Shown: positions 17,447 through 26,257 of the stretch, piece after piece
Layout: each line of letters opens with the position of its first letter
Numbering within the stretch: position 1 is the first letter of the stretch
NCBI RefSeq assembly: GCF_006716745.1
Contig: NZ_VFPP01000001.1
Span: 2,666,001-2,730,000, forward strand
Source of the DNA: Saccharothrix saharensis
GTDB lineage: Bacteria > Actinomycetota > Actinomycetes > Mycobacteriales > Pseudonocardiaceae
Length of the DNA: 64,000 bases
Direction: 5' to 3'
Notes under the pieces: model-generated
What the model saw: the letters and a program-made list of their open reading frames with translations, nothing else
Database searches by the model: none
Told to the model about the DNA's origin: nothing
Program-made: the position numbers and the translations under genes

Positions 17447-17580
17447 CCGGGTGGCGCGGCGTCGCGCCCTCGCCGATCAGCCGGGTCACCGGGTCGTGGC
17501 AGGCGTCCTCCATCGGCAGCTCGCGCTCGACGTGGAGTTCCCGCCGGGTGGTGTTGTGCACGTGGCTCGGGGCCGGCCAG
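17433..17580 (-). other. Possible gene remnant, minus strand
   Basis: A minus-strand frame ending at 17433 reads 'HVHNTTRRELHVERELP' and 'MEDACHDPVTRLIGEGATP', which looks like protein-coding sequence rather than an antisense shadow, but it has no start codon or known homologue that I can name. It overlaps the 3' end of the methyltransferase gene by 14 bp. Probably the tail of a lost gene. Confidence 0.25.
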
Positions 17581-17625
17581 GATCGCGACCTCCGCCGCCG
17601 CGTGATGGCATTCCGGCACGGTGAC

Positions 17626-17639
17626 CGGACTACAGTCCG
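17626..17639. promoter_or_regulatory. TetR operator 1: CGGACT-AC-AGTCCG
   Basis: Perfect 6-bp inverted repeat with a 2-bp centre, ending 5 bp before the TetR start codon at 17645. The same element recurs twice downstream of the TetR gene, before the azoreductase. Confidence 0.7.
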
Positions 17640-17644
17640 CCTCC

Positions 17645-18331
17645 ATGACCGACATGCCTCCGGGCGGCGATGACGCGCCCCAGGACGTGGAACTGGCCCG
17701 CCTGCGCGAACCCGCGCCGAGGGAACGGGCGGACGCGGCGCGCAACCGGGCCAGGATCCTCGACGTCGCGGCACGGCTGTTCGCCCGGCACGGCGTCGCC
17801 ACGGTGTCGATGGACCAGATCGCCGGCGAGGCCGGCGTCGGCAAGGGCACGTTGTTCCGCCGGTTCGGTGACAAGGCCGGGTTGGCGTCGGCCCTGCTGA
17901 ACGCCCGGGAAGAAGACCTCCAGGGCGCGATCCTCGGCGGGCCGCCGCCCTTGGGCCCGGGCGCGCCGGCGGGGGAACGGCTGGTCGCCTTCGTGACCGC
18001 GTACGCGCGGTTCCTGGAGGCCAACCTCGACCTGGTCCGGCTGTCGGAGACGGCCAGCCCCGGCGCGCGCTACCGGGCCGGCGCCTACCGGTTCTGGCGG
18101 CTGCACGTGCGCATCCTGCTGGCCGAGGCACGGCCGGACCTCGACGCCGACTACCTCTCGCACGCGCTGCTGGCGCCACTGGCGGCCGACCTGCGGCACG
18201 CGACCAGCGAGGCGTTCACCGCCGAGCGCGTCGCCGCCGACGTCGCCGACCTGGCCCGGTTGGTGCTGACCGGCCGAGCGGGGGGTGACGCGCACCTCAC
18301 CGCACAAACGGACCACAGTCCGCTACAGTGA
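17645..18331 (+). CDS. TetR-family regulator of the adjacent azoreductase
   Basis: A 228-residue TetR protein. The HTH is 'VSMDQIAGEAGVGKGTLFRR' followed by 'FGDKAGLASALL'. The N-terminal 30 residues are charged and precede the usual TetR start. The ATG at 17645 lies directly after an operator-like palindrome, and the stop at 18331 lies between two more copies of it. This arrangement, one site in front of the regulator and two in front of the NAD(P)H:FMN reductase, argues that it represses both genes. The ligand is probably a quinone or electrophile, inferred from the target. Confidence 0.88.
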   Translation: MTDMPPGGDDAPQDVELARLREPAPRERADAARNRARILDVAARLFARHGVATVSMDQIAGEAGVGKGTLFRRFGDKAGLASALLNAREEDLQGAILGGPPPLGPGAPAGERLVAFVTAYARFLEANLDLVRLSETASPGARYRAGAYRFWRLHVRILLAEARPDLDADYLSHALLAPLAADLRHATSEAFTAERVAADVADLARLVLTGRAGGDAHLTAQTDHSPLQ

Positions 18332-18354
18332 CCATCAACCGGACCGTAGTCCGG
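18309..18354. promoter_or_regulatory. TetR operators 2 and 3 before the azoreductase gene
   Basis: CGGACCACAGTCCG (18309-18322) and CCGGACCGTAGTCCGG (18339-18354) are two near-copies of the element upstream of the TetR gene. The first overlaps the 3' end of the TetR coding sequence. The second ends 28 bp before the azoreductase ATG. Confidence 0.7.
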
Positions 18355-18382
18355 ATCGATGCGTCCGACGGAGGACTGGACC

Positions 18383-19015
18383 ATGACGACCCTGCTGCAC
18401 ATCTCCGCGTCACCGAGGGGCGAGGCCTCGGAGTCGCTGTCGATCGCCCGCACGTTCCTCGACACCTACCGCGAGATCCACCCCGGCCACCGGGTCGACA
18501 CGTTCGACCTGTGGGACGGCACGCTGCCGGAGTTCGGCCCCGACGCCGCGTCGGCCAAGATGGCGGTGCCGGCGGGCCGGGAGCCGACGGACGCGCAGAC
18601 CCGCGCCTGGGACGCCGCCACCAGGACGTTCGAGCGCTTCGCCGCCGCGGACGCGTACCTGTTCAGCGTGCCCATGTGGAACAGCGGCGTCCCGTACGTG
18701 CTCAAGCAGCTCATGGACGTGGTGAGCCAGCCGGGCCTGGTGTTCTCCTTCGACGCCGAGCGCGGGTACGCGGGCCTGCTCACCGGCCGGAAGGCCGCCG
18801 TCGTCTACACCAGCGCGGTGTACGGGGACGGTCGCGGCCCGGAGTTCGGCGCGGACTTCCAGCGGCCGTTCTTCACCGGGTGGTTGCGCTGGATCGGGAT
18901 CACCGACATCACCGAGGTCGAGTTCCGGCCCAACCTGGCCACCGCCGACGCCGACGCCGACGAGCGGCGCAGGCTCGCGCACGAGAACGCGATGAAGGCG
19001 GCGCAGGGCTTCTGA
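18383..19015 (+). CDS. azoR: FMN-dependent NADH-azoreductase / quinone reductase
   Basis: A 210-residue flavodoxin-fold reductase. The N-terminal phosphate loop 'HISASPRGEASESLS' is the AzoR signature, followed by 'FSVPMWNSGVPYVLKQLMD' in the FMN-binding loop and 'AVVYTSAVYGDG'. AzoR enzymes reduce quinones and azo dyes by two electrons at the expense of NAD(P)H and protect against thiol-reactive quinones. GGAGG lies 9 bp upstream of the ATG at 18383. Three matching palindromes tie its expression to the TetR protein directly upstream. It is convergent with galactokinase, 36 bp away. Confidence 0.88.
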   Translation: MTTLLHISASPRGEASESLSIARTFLDTYREIHPGHRVDTFDLWDGTLPEFGPDAASAKMAVPAGREPTDAQTRAWDAATRTFERFAAADAYLFSVPMWNSGVPYVLKQLMDVVSQPGLVFSFDAERGYAGLLTGRKAAVVYTSAVYGDGRGPEFGADFQRPFFTGWLRWIGITDITEVEFRPNLATADADADERRRLAHENAMKAAQGF

Positions 19016-19051
19016 CCACCGGGGAAGCGGCGAGGGCGTCGACACACGCCG

Positions 19052-20215
19052 TCACACGTCCCGGCCGGCGCCCGCCGAGGGCACCGCCGTGAACGTGCGC
19101 GGGGTCGTCCAACCCCGCTCGGCGAACGCCGCGAGCACCGCCCGCACCACCTCGTCGTGCCGCTCCACCGGCACCAGCGCGATCGCCGACCCGCCGAACC
19201 CGCCACCCACCATCCGCGCACCCAACGCCCCCGCCGCCTTCGCCGCCTCCACCGCCACGTCCAACTCCGGCGCGGAGACCTTGTAATCGTCGCGCAACGA
19301 CGCGTGCGAAGCGTCCAGCAACGGCCCCAGCTCCGCCAACCGACCGCCGCGCAGCAGCTCCACCGCCGCCAGCACCCGCTCGTTCTCCGTCACCACGTGC
19401 CGCACCAACGGCCGCAGCTCCTCCGGCAACCGCCCCAGCACACCATCCAGGTCCTCGACGTCCCGCAGCGCCGCGACCCCCAACACCGACGCCGCCCGCT
19501 CACACCCGGCCCGCCGCGCACCGTAGCCACCGTCGGTGTGCGAATGACTGGCACGGGTGTCGACGACCAACACCTCCAACCCGTGCGCCGAGGCGTCGAA
19601 CGGCACCTGCTCCGCCTCGAACGACCGCACATCCAGGAACAACACATGCGCCTCGACACAGCACAACGACGCCGTCTGGTCCAACAACCCCGTCGGCGCA
19701 CCGACGAACTCGTTCTCCGCCCGCCGCACCCACCGCGCCACCAGCGGCAAGTCGTCCACGGCACGATCCGCCAATCCCAACAACGCCAACGCCACCGCGC
19801 ACTCCAACGCGTGCGACGACGACAACCCCGCACCCGCCGGCACATCACCCGCGATCACCAGATTCGCGCCACCGACCACACCCTGATCCCGCAACACCCA
19901 CGCCACACCCGACGGATACGCCGCCCAACCCTTCACCACACCGGGCTCCAGGTCCGCCACCGCGATCGGGTCCGCACGCTCCTCCGCGCCGTCGTCGTGC
20001 AGCGTCGCGACGTGCAGCATCCCGTCATCGCGCGGTGACGCGGCCACCGCCGTCCGGTACGGCAAAGCGAACGGCAGCACGAAACCGTCGTTGTAATCCG
20101 TGTGCTCCCCGATCAGGTTCACCCGACCGGGCGCGGACCACACGCCCTCCGGCGCGACGCCGACCAAGCGCTCGAACGCCGCGGCCGCCCGCCGCGCCGG
20201 ACCCGTTTCGACCAC
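19052..20215 (-). CDS. galK: Galactokinase
   Basis: A 387-residue GHMP kinase that phosphorylates galactose to galactose-1-phosphate, the first step of the Leloir pathway. The galactokinase signature 'GRVNLIGEHTDYNDGFVLP' is near the N-terminus, the GHMP ATP loop 'GDVPAGAGLSSSHALE' in the middle, and 'GARMVGGGFGGSAIALV' near the C-terminus. Length is normal for the family. The GTG at 20215 is preceded by GGGGAG 8 bp upstream. Its usual partners galT and galE are not adjacent. The upstream region from 20280 to 20335 is unusually AT-rich for this window and probably holds the promoter. Confidence 0.95.
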   Translation of the reverse strand: MVETGPARRAAAAFERLVGVAPEGVWSAPGRVNLIGEHTDYNDGFVLPFALPYRTAVAASPRDDGMLHVATLHDDGAEERADPIAVADLEPGVVKGWAAYPSGVAWVLRDQGVVGGANLVIAGDVPAGAGLSSSHALECAVALALLGLADRAVDDLPLVARWVRRAENEFVGAPTGLLDQTASLCCVEAHVLFLDVRSFEAEQVPFDASAHGLEVLVVDTRASHSHTDGGYGARRAGCERAASVLGVAALRDVEDLDGVLGRLPEELRPLVRHVVTENERVLAAVELLRGGRLAELGPLLDASHASLRDDYKVSAPELDVAVEAAKAAGALGARMVGGGFGGSAIALVPVERHDEVVRAVLAAFAERGWTTPRTFTAVPSAGAGRDV

Positions 20216-20859
20216 GGCCCACTCCCCACGTCTAGGTTCGCCAACATCCAACACGGCCAGCGCTCGAATGTCGACTGTTGTTCGACTTGCCCACATTTTG
20301 AGCGCTTTTACGTTGGTTTTCGATCGACGCCGTTGATCATCACGAGGTGGCTCAGTCCCACCACAGCACGACGGCCGGCCCACGTCTCGCGGCCTGCTCG
20401 TCGAACCCGCCAGCAGGGCGTGCTGCTCGGCCAGGTGCCCGGTCAGGTCGCCGACCACCTCCACCGCCGCAGCGCCCCACTCGGCCCCGTACCGGTCCAG
20501 CGACCCGAGGCGGCTCCGACGCGGTCACCGGTGGTCGGCGTTCGTGTCGGTGTGGTCCCGGTAGGACGGGTTCACCCCCTCGCCGCCGTCGAGCGCGAGC
20601 CTCGTCGTCGCCCGCGCCCCGGCACCGACCCGCTCCCACGCCCGCTTCAGCAGCACCGGCCACCAGCCCAGGTCCAGGTGGTCCCCGCCCGGAGCCGCTC
20701 GGGAGGAGCACAGCTCGTCCAGCGCGCGCCCGTCGACCGGCGGCACTCGGTCGGGTGCGGCGCGGTGATGCGGACGGGCTGCCGCGTCACGGCCATGCGG
20801 CGCAGCATGGCAACGTCGGCGGGCGAGTGCCGCCGATCGCCCGTGACACAATCGGCCAC
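20216..20859. other. Intergenic region between galK and the SARP regulator
   Basis: About 640 bp between divergent genes. The part next to galK contains an AT-rich tract (20280-20335) and CGAA-N12-TTCG. Between 20400 and 20850 the minus strand has coding-like pieces ('WWPVLLKRAWERVGAGARA' and, in another frame, 'VVGDLTGHLAEQHALLAG') that may be a decayed gene, but I cannot name it. CACAAT about 8 bp before the GTG at 20860 could be a -10 element of a leaderless transcript. Confidence 0.35.
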
Positions 20860-23800
20860 GTGCAGATCGGGATGCTCGGGCCGTTCGAAGTGCGCGTGGG
20901 GGACGGCGTCCTCACCGACGTGCCGGGCGCGCGGTTGCGCGGGTTGGTGGCGGCGCTCGCGCTCGAACCGGGTCACGTGGTCCCGAAGGCGACGCTGGTC
21001 GACTGGATCTGGGGCGAGCACCCGCCCGCCGACGCGGCGAACGCCTTGCAGCGCTTGGTGTCCCGGCTGCGCAAGGTGTTGCCGGAGGGGACGGTCGAGG
21101 GGCACCCGCACGGCTACCGGCTGGCGGTGGGGCCCGACGCCGTCGACGCCGTGCGCTTCGAGCAGCTCATCACCCAGGCCCGCAACGACGACGGCCCGCG
21201 GCGCGTGCGGCTGCTGCGCGACGCCCTCGCGCTGTGGCGCGGTGCGGCCATGCAGGACGTCGGCCTGGCGGACAGCGAGGCGTTCGACGCGGCCGTCACC
21301 CGGCTGGAAGCCCTGCGCCTGACCGGCTTGGAGGACCGGTTCGACGCCGAAGTCGCCCTGGGGCACGGCGCGGACGTGATCCCCGAGCTGACCGACCTGG
21401 CGGCCGCGCACCCGACCCGCGAACGGCTCGTCGCCGCGCTGATGCGCGCCCTCGTCGCGGCCGGGCGGGACACCGAGGCGCTGGTCGTCTACGAGCGCAC
21501 GCGGGAAGCCCTGGCCGACGCGCTGGGCGTCGACCCCTCGCCGGAACTGTCCACAGTGCACGTCGCGCTGCTGCGGGGTGAGCTGAGCCGGCGGGAGGAG
21601 AACCGGAAGACCAACCTGCGGGCCGAGCTGACCAGCTTCGTGGGCAAGGACGCCGACGTCGCCGCGGTCCGCGAGCTCATCGCCGACCAGCGGCTCACCA
21701 CCCTGATCGGACCGGGCGGCTCGGGCAAGACCAGGCTGGCCGCGGAGACCGCGCGCACCCTGCTCGACGACCTGCCCGACGGCGCGTGGCTGGTGGAGCT
21801 CGCCGCCGTCGACGCGGACGGCGACGTGGCGCAGGCGACGCTGGCCGCGCTCGGCCTGCGGGACGCCCTGCTCGGCGAGGCGCCGAACGCGGAGCCGACG
21901 GACCGGTTGATCGCCGCGGTGCGCGACCGCGAGGCGTTGCTGGTCCTGGACAACTGCGAGCACGTGATCGAGTCGGCGGCGGCGTTCGCGCACCGGTTGC
22001 TCGGCGAGTGCCGGCGGCTGCGGGTGCTGGCGACCAGCCGGGAACCGCTGGGCATCACCGGTGAGGCGCTGTGGCTGGTGGAGCCGCTGGCGCTGCCGTC
22101 GGCGGACGCGACCGCGGACGAGATCGGGTCCGCGCCCGCGGTCCGGTTGCTGCGCGACCGGGCGGGCGCGGTGCGCAAGGACCTCGTCCTCGACGCGCCC
22201 GCGTTGGCCACGATGGTGCGCGTGTGCCGGGCGCTCGACGGCATGCCGCTGGCGATCGAGCTGGCCGCGGCGCGGCTGCGCACCATGACCCTGGACCAGC
22301 TCGCCCACCGCCTCGACGACCGGTTCCGCCTGCTCACCGGCGGCAGCCGCACCGCGTTGCCGCGGCACCGGACGTTGCGCGCGATGGTCGACTGGAGCTG
22401 GGAGCTGCTCACCGACGAGGAACGGCTGGTGCTGCGCAGGCTCTCGGTGTTCTCCGGCGGCGCGAGCCTGGAGGCGGCCGAGCGGGTCTGCGCGGGTGGC
22501 GCCGTGCACCCGGAGGACGTGCTGGAGCTGCTCACGTCGTTGGTGGAGAAGTCGCTGCTGGTGGCCGTGGGCGACGGCGCGCCGCGCTACCGGATGCTCG
22601 GCACCATCAAGGAGTACGCGGCGCAGCGCCTCGCCGAGGCCGGGGAAGCGGACCTGGCGCGGGATGCGCACCTCGCGCACTTCACCGAGCTCGTCGAGGC
22701 CGCGGAGCCGAACCTCCGCCGCGCCGAGCAGCTCACGTGGCTCGCCGTGCTCGACGCCGAGAACGACAACGTCGTGTCCGCGATGCGCGGCGCGGTCGCG
22801 GCGGGCGACGGGCGGGGCGCGATGCGGCTCGCGGCGGGTGCGGGCTGGTACTGGTGGCTCAGCGGGCACAAGTCCGAGGGCATGGAGCTGCTCATCGCCG
22901 CCACCGGGACGCCCGGCGAGGTGCCCGACGAGGTGCGGGCCATGGTGTACGCCCTGATGTCGACGTTCGCCGGCTCCGGCCCGGCCGACGAGCACCAGGC
23001 CGCGAAGTGGATCCACCAGGCGTACGCGTCCAGCCGCGGCGGTCGGTCGGGCAACCCGCTGCTGGCGCTGGTCGTCCCGCTGGAACGCATGTTGCGGTCC
23101 CCGGACGAGCTCCTGTCGGCGTGGGAGCCGTTGCTGGACCACGACGACCCCTGGGTGCACGCGCTGGCCCGGTTGCAGCTCGGCAAGATGCGGATCGCGC
23201 TCGGCCACGGCGGCAAGGAGGCGGACGCGCACCTGGAGACCGCGCTGGCCGAGTTCCGGGCCATCGGTGAGCGCTGGGGCATGTCGTTCGCCCTGTCCGA
23301 GTTGGCGGACCGGATCACCGTGCGCGGCGAGTTCGCCCGCGCCTGCGAGTACTACGACGAGGCGATCACGGTCGTCGACGAGGTCGGCGCGACCGAGGAC
23401 GTCATCCTGATGCGGGCGCGCCAGGCCCGGCTGCACTGGCTGCTCGGCGACAAGGACGCCAGTGCGGCGGCCCTGGCCGAGGCGGAACGGCTCGCGGAAC
23501 GGGTCACCTGGCCGGCCGCGCTGGCGCTGCTGGTGCAGTCGAAGGCGGAACTCGCCCGGTGGAGCGGTGACGGCGAGGAGGCGCTGCGGCAGTTCGGACT
23601 CGCGAAGGCCTTCCTGGGTGCGGAAGCGGACCGGCCGAGCATCCGGGCGATGGAGCACGACCTGCTCGGCTACCTCGCCGACGACCTCGACGCGTCCCGG
23701 ACGCACCGGGCGGCGGCCTGCGCCGCCGCCGCCGAGGCGGGGTACGCGCCGCTGATCGCCCAGGTGCTGGTCGGGGTGGCGGACCTGGCGCTGCGCCTGG

Positions 23801-24000
23801 ACCGGCACGAGGGGGCCGCCCGGTTGCTCGCGGCGAGCGCCGCCGTGCGCGGGTTGCCGGACCGCTCGTACCCCGACGTGGACCGGATCGAGGAGGCCGC
23901 GCGCGCCCGCCTCGGTGACGCGCGGTTCGCCGAGGTGACCGCGGAGGGTGCGCGGGTGGACTGGTCCGAGCTGGTCGGGGCGGTCCTCGGCGAGGCGTGA
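20860..24000 (+). CDS. SARP-STAND regulator (BTAD + NB-ARC + TPR, AfsR-like)
   Basis: A 1046-residue AfsR-type regulator. An OmpR-like winged HTH is at about residues 1-95 ('LLGPFEVRVGDG' type start, 'ALQRLVSRLRKVLPEG'), and a bacterial transcriptional activation domain (BTAD) at about 95-240. The STAND ATPase has its P-loop 'GPGGSGKTRLA' near residue 285 and Walker B 'LLVLDNCEHVI' near 362. A long TPR-like C-terminus follows. SARPs bind direct repeats and activate antibiotic clusters or global metabolism. The GTG start has no ribosome site, suggesting leaderless translation. No obvious biosynthetic cluster is adjacent, so its targets may lie elsewhere. Confidence 0.88.
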   Translation: MQIGMLGPFEVRVGDGVLTDVPGARLRGLVAALALEPGHVVPKATLVDWIWGEHPPADAANALQRLVSRLRKVLPEGTVEGHPHGYRLAVGPDAVDAVRFEQLITQARNDDGPRRVRLLRDALALWRGAAMQDVGLADSEAFDAAVTRLEALRLTGLEDRFDAEVALGHGADVIPELTDLAAAHPTRERLVAALMRALVAAGRDTEALVVYERTREALADALGVDPSPELSTVHVALLRGELSRREENRKTNLRAELTSFVGKDADVAAVRELIADQRLTTLIGPGGSGKTRLAAETARTLLDDLPDGAWLVELAAVDADGDVAQATLAALGLRDALLGEAPNAEPTDRLIAAVRDREALLVLDNCEHVIESAAAFAHRLLGECRRLRVLATSREPLGITGEALWLVEPLALPSADATADEIGSAPAVRLLRDRAGAVRKDLVLDAPALATMVRVCRALDGMPLAIELAAARLRTMTLDQLAHRLDDRFRLLTGGSRTALPRHRTLRAMVDWSWELLTDEERLVLRRLSVFSGGASLEAAERVCAGGAVHPEDVLELLTSLVEKSLLVAVGDGAPRYRMLGTIKEYAAQRLAEAGEADLARDAHLAHFTELVEAAEPNLRRAEQLTWLAVLDAENDNVVSAMRGAVAAGDGRGAMRLAAGAGWYWWLSGHKSEGMELLIAATGTPGEVPDEVRAMVYALMSTFAGSGPADEHQAAKWIHQAYASSRGGRSGNPLLALVVPLERMLRSPDELLSAWEPLLDHDDPWVHALARLQLGKMRIALGHGGKEADAHLETALAEFRAIGERWGMSFALSELADRITVRGEFARACEYYDEAITVVDEVGATEDVILMRARQARLHWLLGDKDASAAALAEAERLAERVTWPAALALLVQSKAELARWSGDGEEALRQFGLAKAFLGAEADRPSIRAMEHDLLGYLADDLDASRTHRAAACAAAAEAGYAPLIAQVLVGVADLALRLDRHEGAARLLAASAAVRGLPDRSYPDVDRIEEAARARLGDARFAEVTAEGARVDWSELVGAVLGEA

Positions 24001-24012
24001 CCACCGCCGCCC

Positions 24013-24837
24013 TCAGCCCGCCGCGCGGTGCACGACGATGTCACCCTGCCGCGTGCGGGCGTGGACCCCGACCGCGTCGGGACCGTCGTGCGAGGTGACG
24101 CGGTCGCGCACCGAGCCCCGCTCGCTGTCGAGGTCCAGCCGTGCCGCCGCGCCCTCGCCGAGTCCGACCTCGGGGGTGCCCGAGCGGTTGGCCGACCCCG
24201 CCCGACCGCGCGTCGGCCGGCCGATCCGGATCGCGCCGTCGCCGGTCCTGGCCGTGACGTCGCCGTCGGCGCGGTCGATGTCGAACCCGCCGCTGCCACC
24301 GGCGAAGTCGACGTCGGCGCGGGCGTGGCCGATCCAGGTCCGCCCGCCGGAGCCGGTGAGCCGGAGCGCGCCGCCGACCTCACCGATCCGCGTCACGACC
24401 ACGCTGCCGTCGATCGTGACGGGCCCGGCGACGTGGTCGATCACGAGCTCCCCCGCCGCGATGTTCGCCCGCAGCGCCTCGACGCGCCCCAGCCGGACCC
24501 GGCTCGACGCCGCGTGCAGCTCGCAGTCGCCGAACGCGCCATCGGCCTCGACGCCCGCGTGCGCCAGGTACGCGACCAGGGCGGAGCCGGCGGGCAGGTC
24601 GATCGTGACGGCGACCGACCCGGTCTTCGCGCCGGAGGCGGTCGTCTTCACCGACAGCCGATCGCCGGTGAAGTCGACCCTGGTCCCCTCGGCGACCTTG
24701 ATGTGCGCCTCGCTCGTCCGGTCGACGGGTTCGACCCGCACGACGGTGTCGGTTCGGGCGGTCGCGGTGACCCGCACTCTCGCCCCGGCGGCGACGACGG
24801 TGGCGGTGATGGGTGTCGGGGTGGCGAAGACGGTCAT
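24013..24837 (-). CDS. DUF4097-like beta-helical protein
   Basis: A 274-residue protein of repeating short beta strands, the pattern of DUF4097/adhesin-type beta-helix proteins: 'VDFTGDRLSVKTTASGAKTG', 'LVIDHVAGPVTIDGSVVV' and 'ADGDVTARTGDGAIRIGRPT'. There is no signal peptide or membrane helix, so it is probably cytoplasmic. In actinomycetes such genes usually follow a small repressor gene, but none is adjacent here. It is convergent with the SARP gene (12 bp between stops), and the P450 gene lies 64 bp downstream on the same strand. Function unknown. Confidence 0.7.
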   Translation of the reverse strand: MTVFATPTPITATVVAAGARVRVTATARTDTVVRVEPVDRTSEAHIKVAEGTRVDFTGDRLSVKTTASGAKTGSVAVTIDLPAGSALVAYLAHAGVEADGAFGDCELHAASSRVRLGRVEALRANIAAGELVIDHVAGPVTIDGSVVVTRIGEVGGALRLTGSGGRTWIGHARADVDFAGGSGGFDIDRADGDVTARTGDGAIRIGRPTRGRAGSANRSGTPEVGLGEGAAARLDLDSERGSVRDRVTSHDGPDAVGVHARTRQGDIVVHRAAG

Positions 24838-24901
24838 ATCGGCTCCTTCCCGCCGGGCTCCAGACCGGCGGCGGGGTCGGGTCAGGTCGACGCCCGCCGT
24901 G

Positions 24902-26143
24902 CTACTCCGAGGTGTCCGTCCAGGTGACGGGCAGCTCGTGGACGCCGTAGATGTTCATGTCGGTCCGGAGCCTGACCTGGTCGGCCGGGACGGCGAGTGC
25001 CAACGTCGGGAAGCGCCGCAGCAGTCCACCGAACCCCGCGCGCATCTCGATGCGGGCCAGTTGCTGGCCGAGGCACTGGTGCACGCCGTGGCCGAACCCC
25101 AGGTGGCCGCGGGCGGTGCGGCGGACGTCGAGCACGTCGGGGTCCTCGAAGCGCCGGGGGTCCCGGTTGGCCGCCAGCAGCGAGACCACGACGGTCGACC
25201 CCGCCGGGATGGTCTCGCCGCCGAGCTCGATGTCCTCGGTGGCGTAGCGGTAGAAGATGTCGGCGACGGCCAGGTAGCGCATCAGCTCCTCGACCGCGCC
25301 GGGCAGCAGGTCCGGGTCGGCCCGCAGCGCGGCCAGTTGCTCCGGGTGCTCCAGGAGCGCGAACGTGCCCAACGACAGCATGTTGGCGGTCGTCTCGTGG
25401 CCCGCCAGCAGCAGCAGGAAGGCGATCCCCGTCAGCTCCTCGACGGTGAGCTCGTCGTGCCGGGCCAGGTCGGACAGCAGGTCCTCGTCGGGTTCGGCGC
25501 GCTTGCGCGTGACGAGCCCGGCCAGGTACGTGGTCAGGCCGGTGAAGGCGGCCATCTTCTCGTCCAGCGCCACGTCCTTCTCCATGAACTTGGCGGAGTT
25601 GGCCTGGAAGTCGTCCCGGTCCTCGTAGGGCACGCCGAGCAGTTCGCAGATCACCAGCGACGGCACCGGCAGCGCGAACTCCTCGACCAGGTCGACCGGC
25701 GGGGTCAGGCGCGCCATCTCGTCGAGCTGCCGTTCGGCCAGGTCGGTGATGCGCTCTTCGAGCTGCTTCATCCGCTTGACGGTGAACGCGCCGGTGAGCA
25801 TCCGCCGCAGCCGGGTGTGGTCGGGCGGGTCCATGCTGATGAACAGGCCCGGCACCTGTGGTGACGGCTCGGTGGCCGCGGGCATGCCGGGCACCTCGTA
25901 CGGCACGTGCAGGACGCCGATGTCCTGGCGCGAGCTGAAGCGGGTGTCGGCCATGAGCCGGCGGACCTCGTCGTACCCGGTCACCAGCCACCCCTCGTGG
26001 CCGTCGGGGAAGATCAGGGGGCTGACCGGGCGGACCTCCCGCAACCGGGTGATCCGGCTCGGCGGGTCGAACGGACCCGCGTCGCGATCCATCGGGAGCC
26101 CGTGCGGGACGGCGGTTGCGCCACCCACGGCGTTGTCATCCAT
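24902..26143 (-). CDS. Cytochrome P450, CYP107-like
   Basis: A 413-residue P450 with all canonical motifs: I-helix 'LLLLAGHETTANML', K-helix 'EELMR' and heme loop 'FGHGVHQCLG' with axial Cys357. The overall style (N-terminal 'RLREVRPVSPL', 'SMDPPDHTRLRRMLTGAFTV') resembles the large CYP107 group that hydroxylates macrolides, peptides and steroids. The ATG at 26143 is preceded by GGAAGGAACACC; the longer frame to 26218 is less likely. No redox partner is present nearby. It is probably an orphan tailoring enzyme. Confidence 0.92.
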   Translation of the reverse strand: MDDNAVGGATAVPHGLPMDRDAGPFDPPSRITRLREVRPVSPLIFPDGHEGWLVTGYDEVRRLMADTRFSSRQDIGVLHVPYEVPGMPAATEPSPQVPGLFISMDPPDHTRLRRMLTGAFTVKRMKQLEERITDLAERQLDEMARLTPPVDLVEEFALPVPSLVICELLGVPYEDRDDFQANSAKFMEKDVALDEKMAAFTGLTTYLAGLVTRKRAEPDEDLLSDLARHDELTVEELTGIAFLLLLAGHETTANMLSLGTFALLEHPEQLAALRADPDLLPGAVEELMRYLAVADIFYRYATEDIELGGETIPAGSTVVVSLLAANRDPRRFEDPDVLDVRRTARGHLGFGHGVHQCLGQQLARIEMRAGFGGLLRRFPTLALAVPADQVRLRTDMNIYGVHELPVTWTDTSE

Positions 26144-26257
26144 GGTGTTCCTTCCGCGGCTGTTGTCCCGGCCACGGTCACCGACCCGCCGGACACGGTG
26201 CTGACACCGCCCTGACACGGCCCTGACACGGCGGCCACCGACTCTCCGCAGTGCACT

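Noticed and set aside
19157-20038. A 293-codon plus-strand frame opposite galactokinase
   Set aside because: His/Arg/Gln-rich shadow of galK, which carries intact signature motifs.
20647-23808. A 1053-codon minus-strand open frame opposite the SARP gene
   Set aside because: Same reason: no motifs, and the plus-strand gene is well supported.
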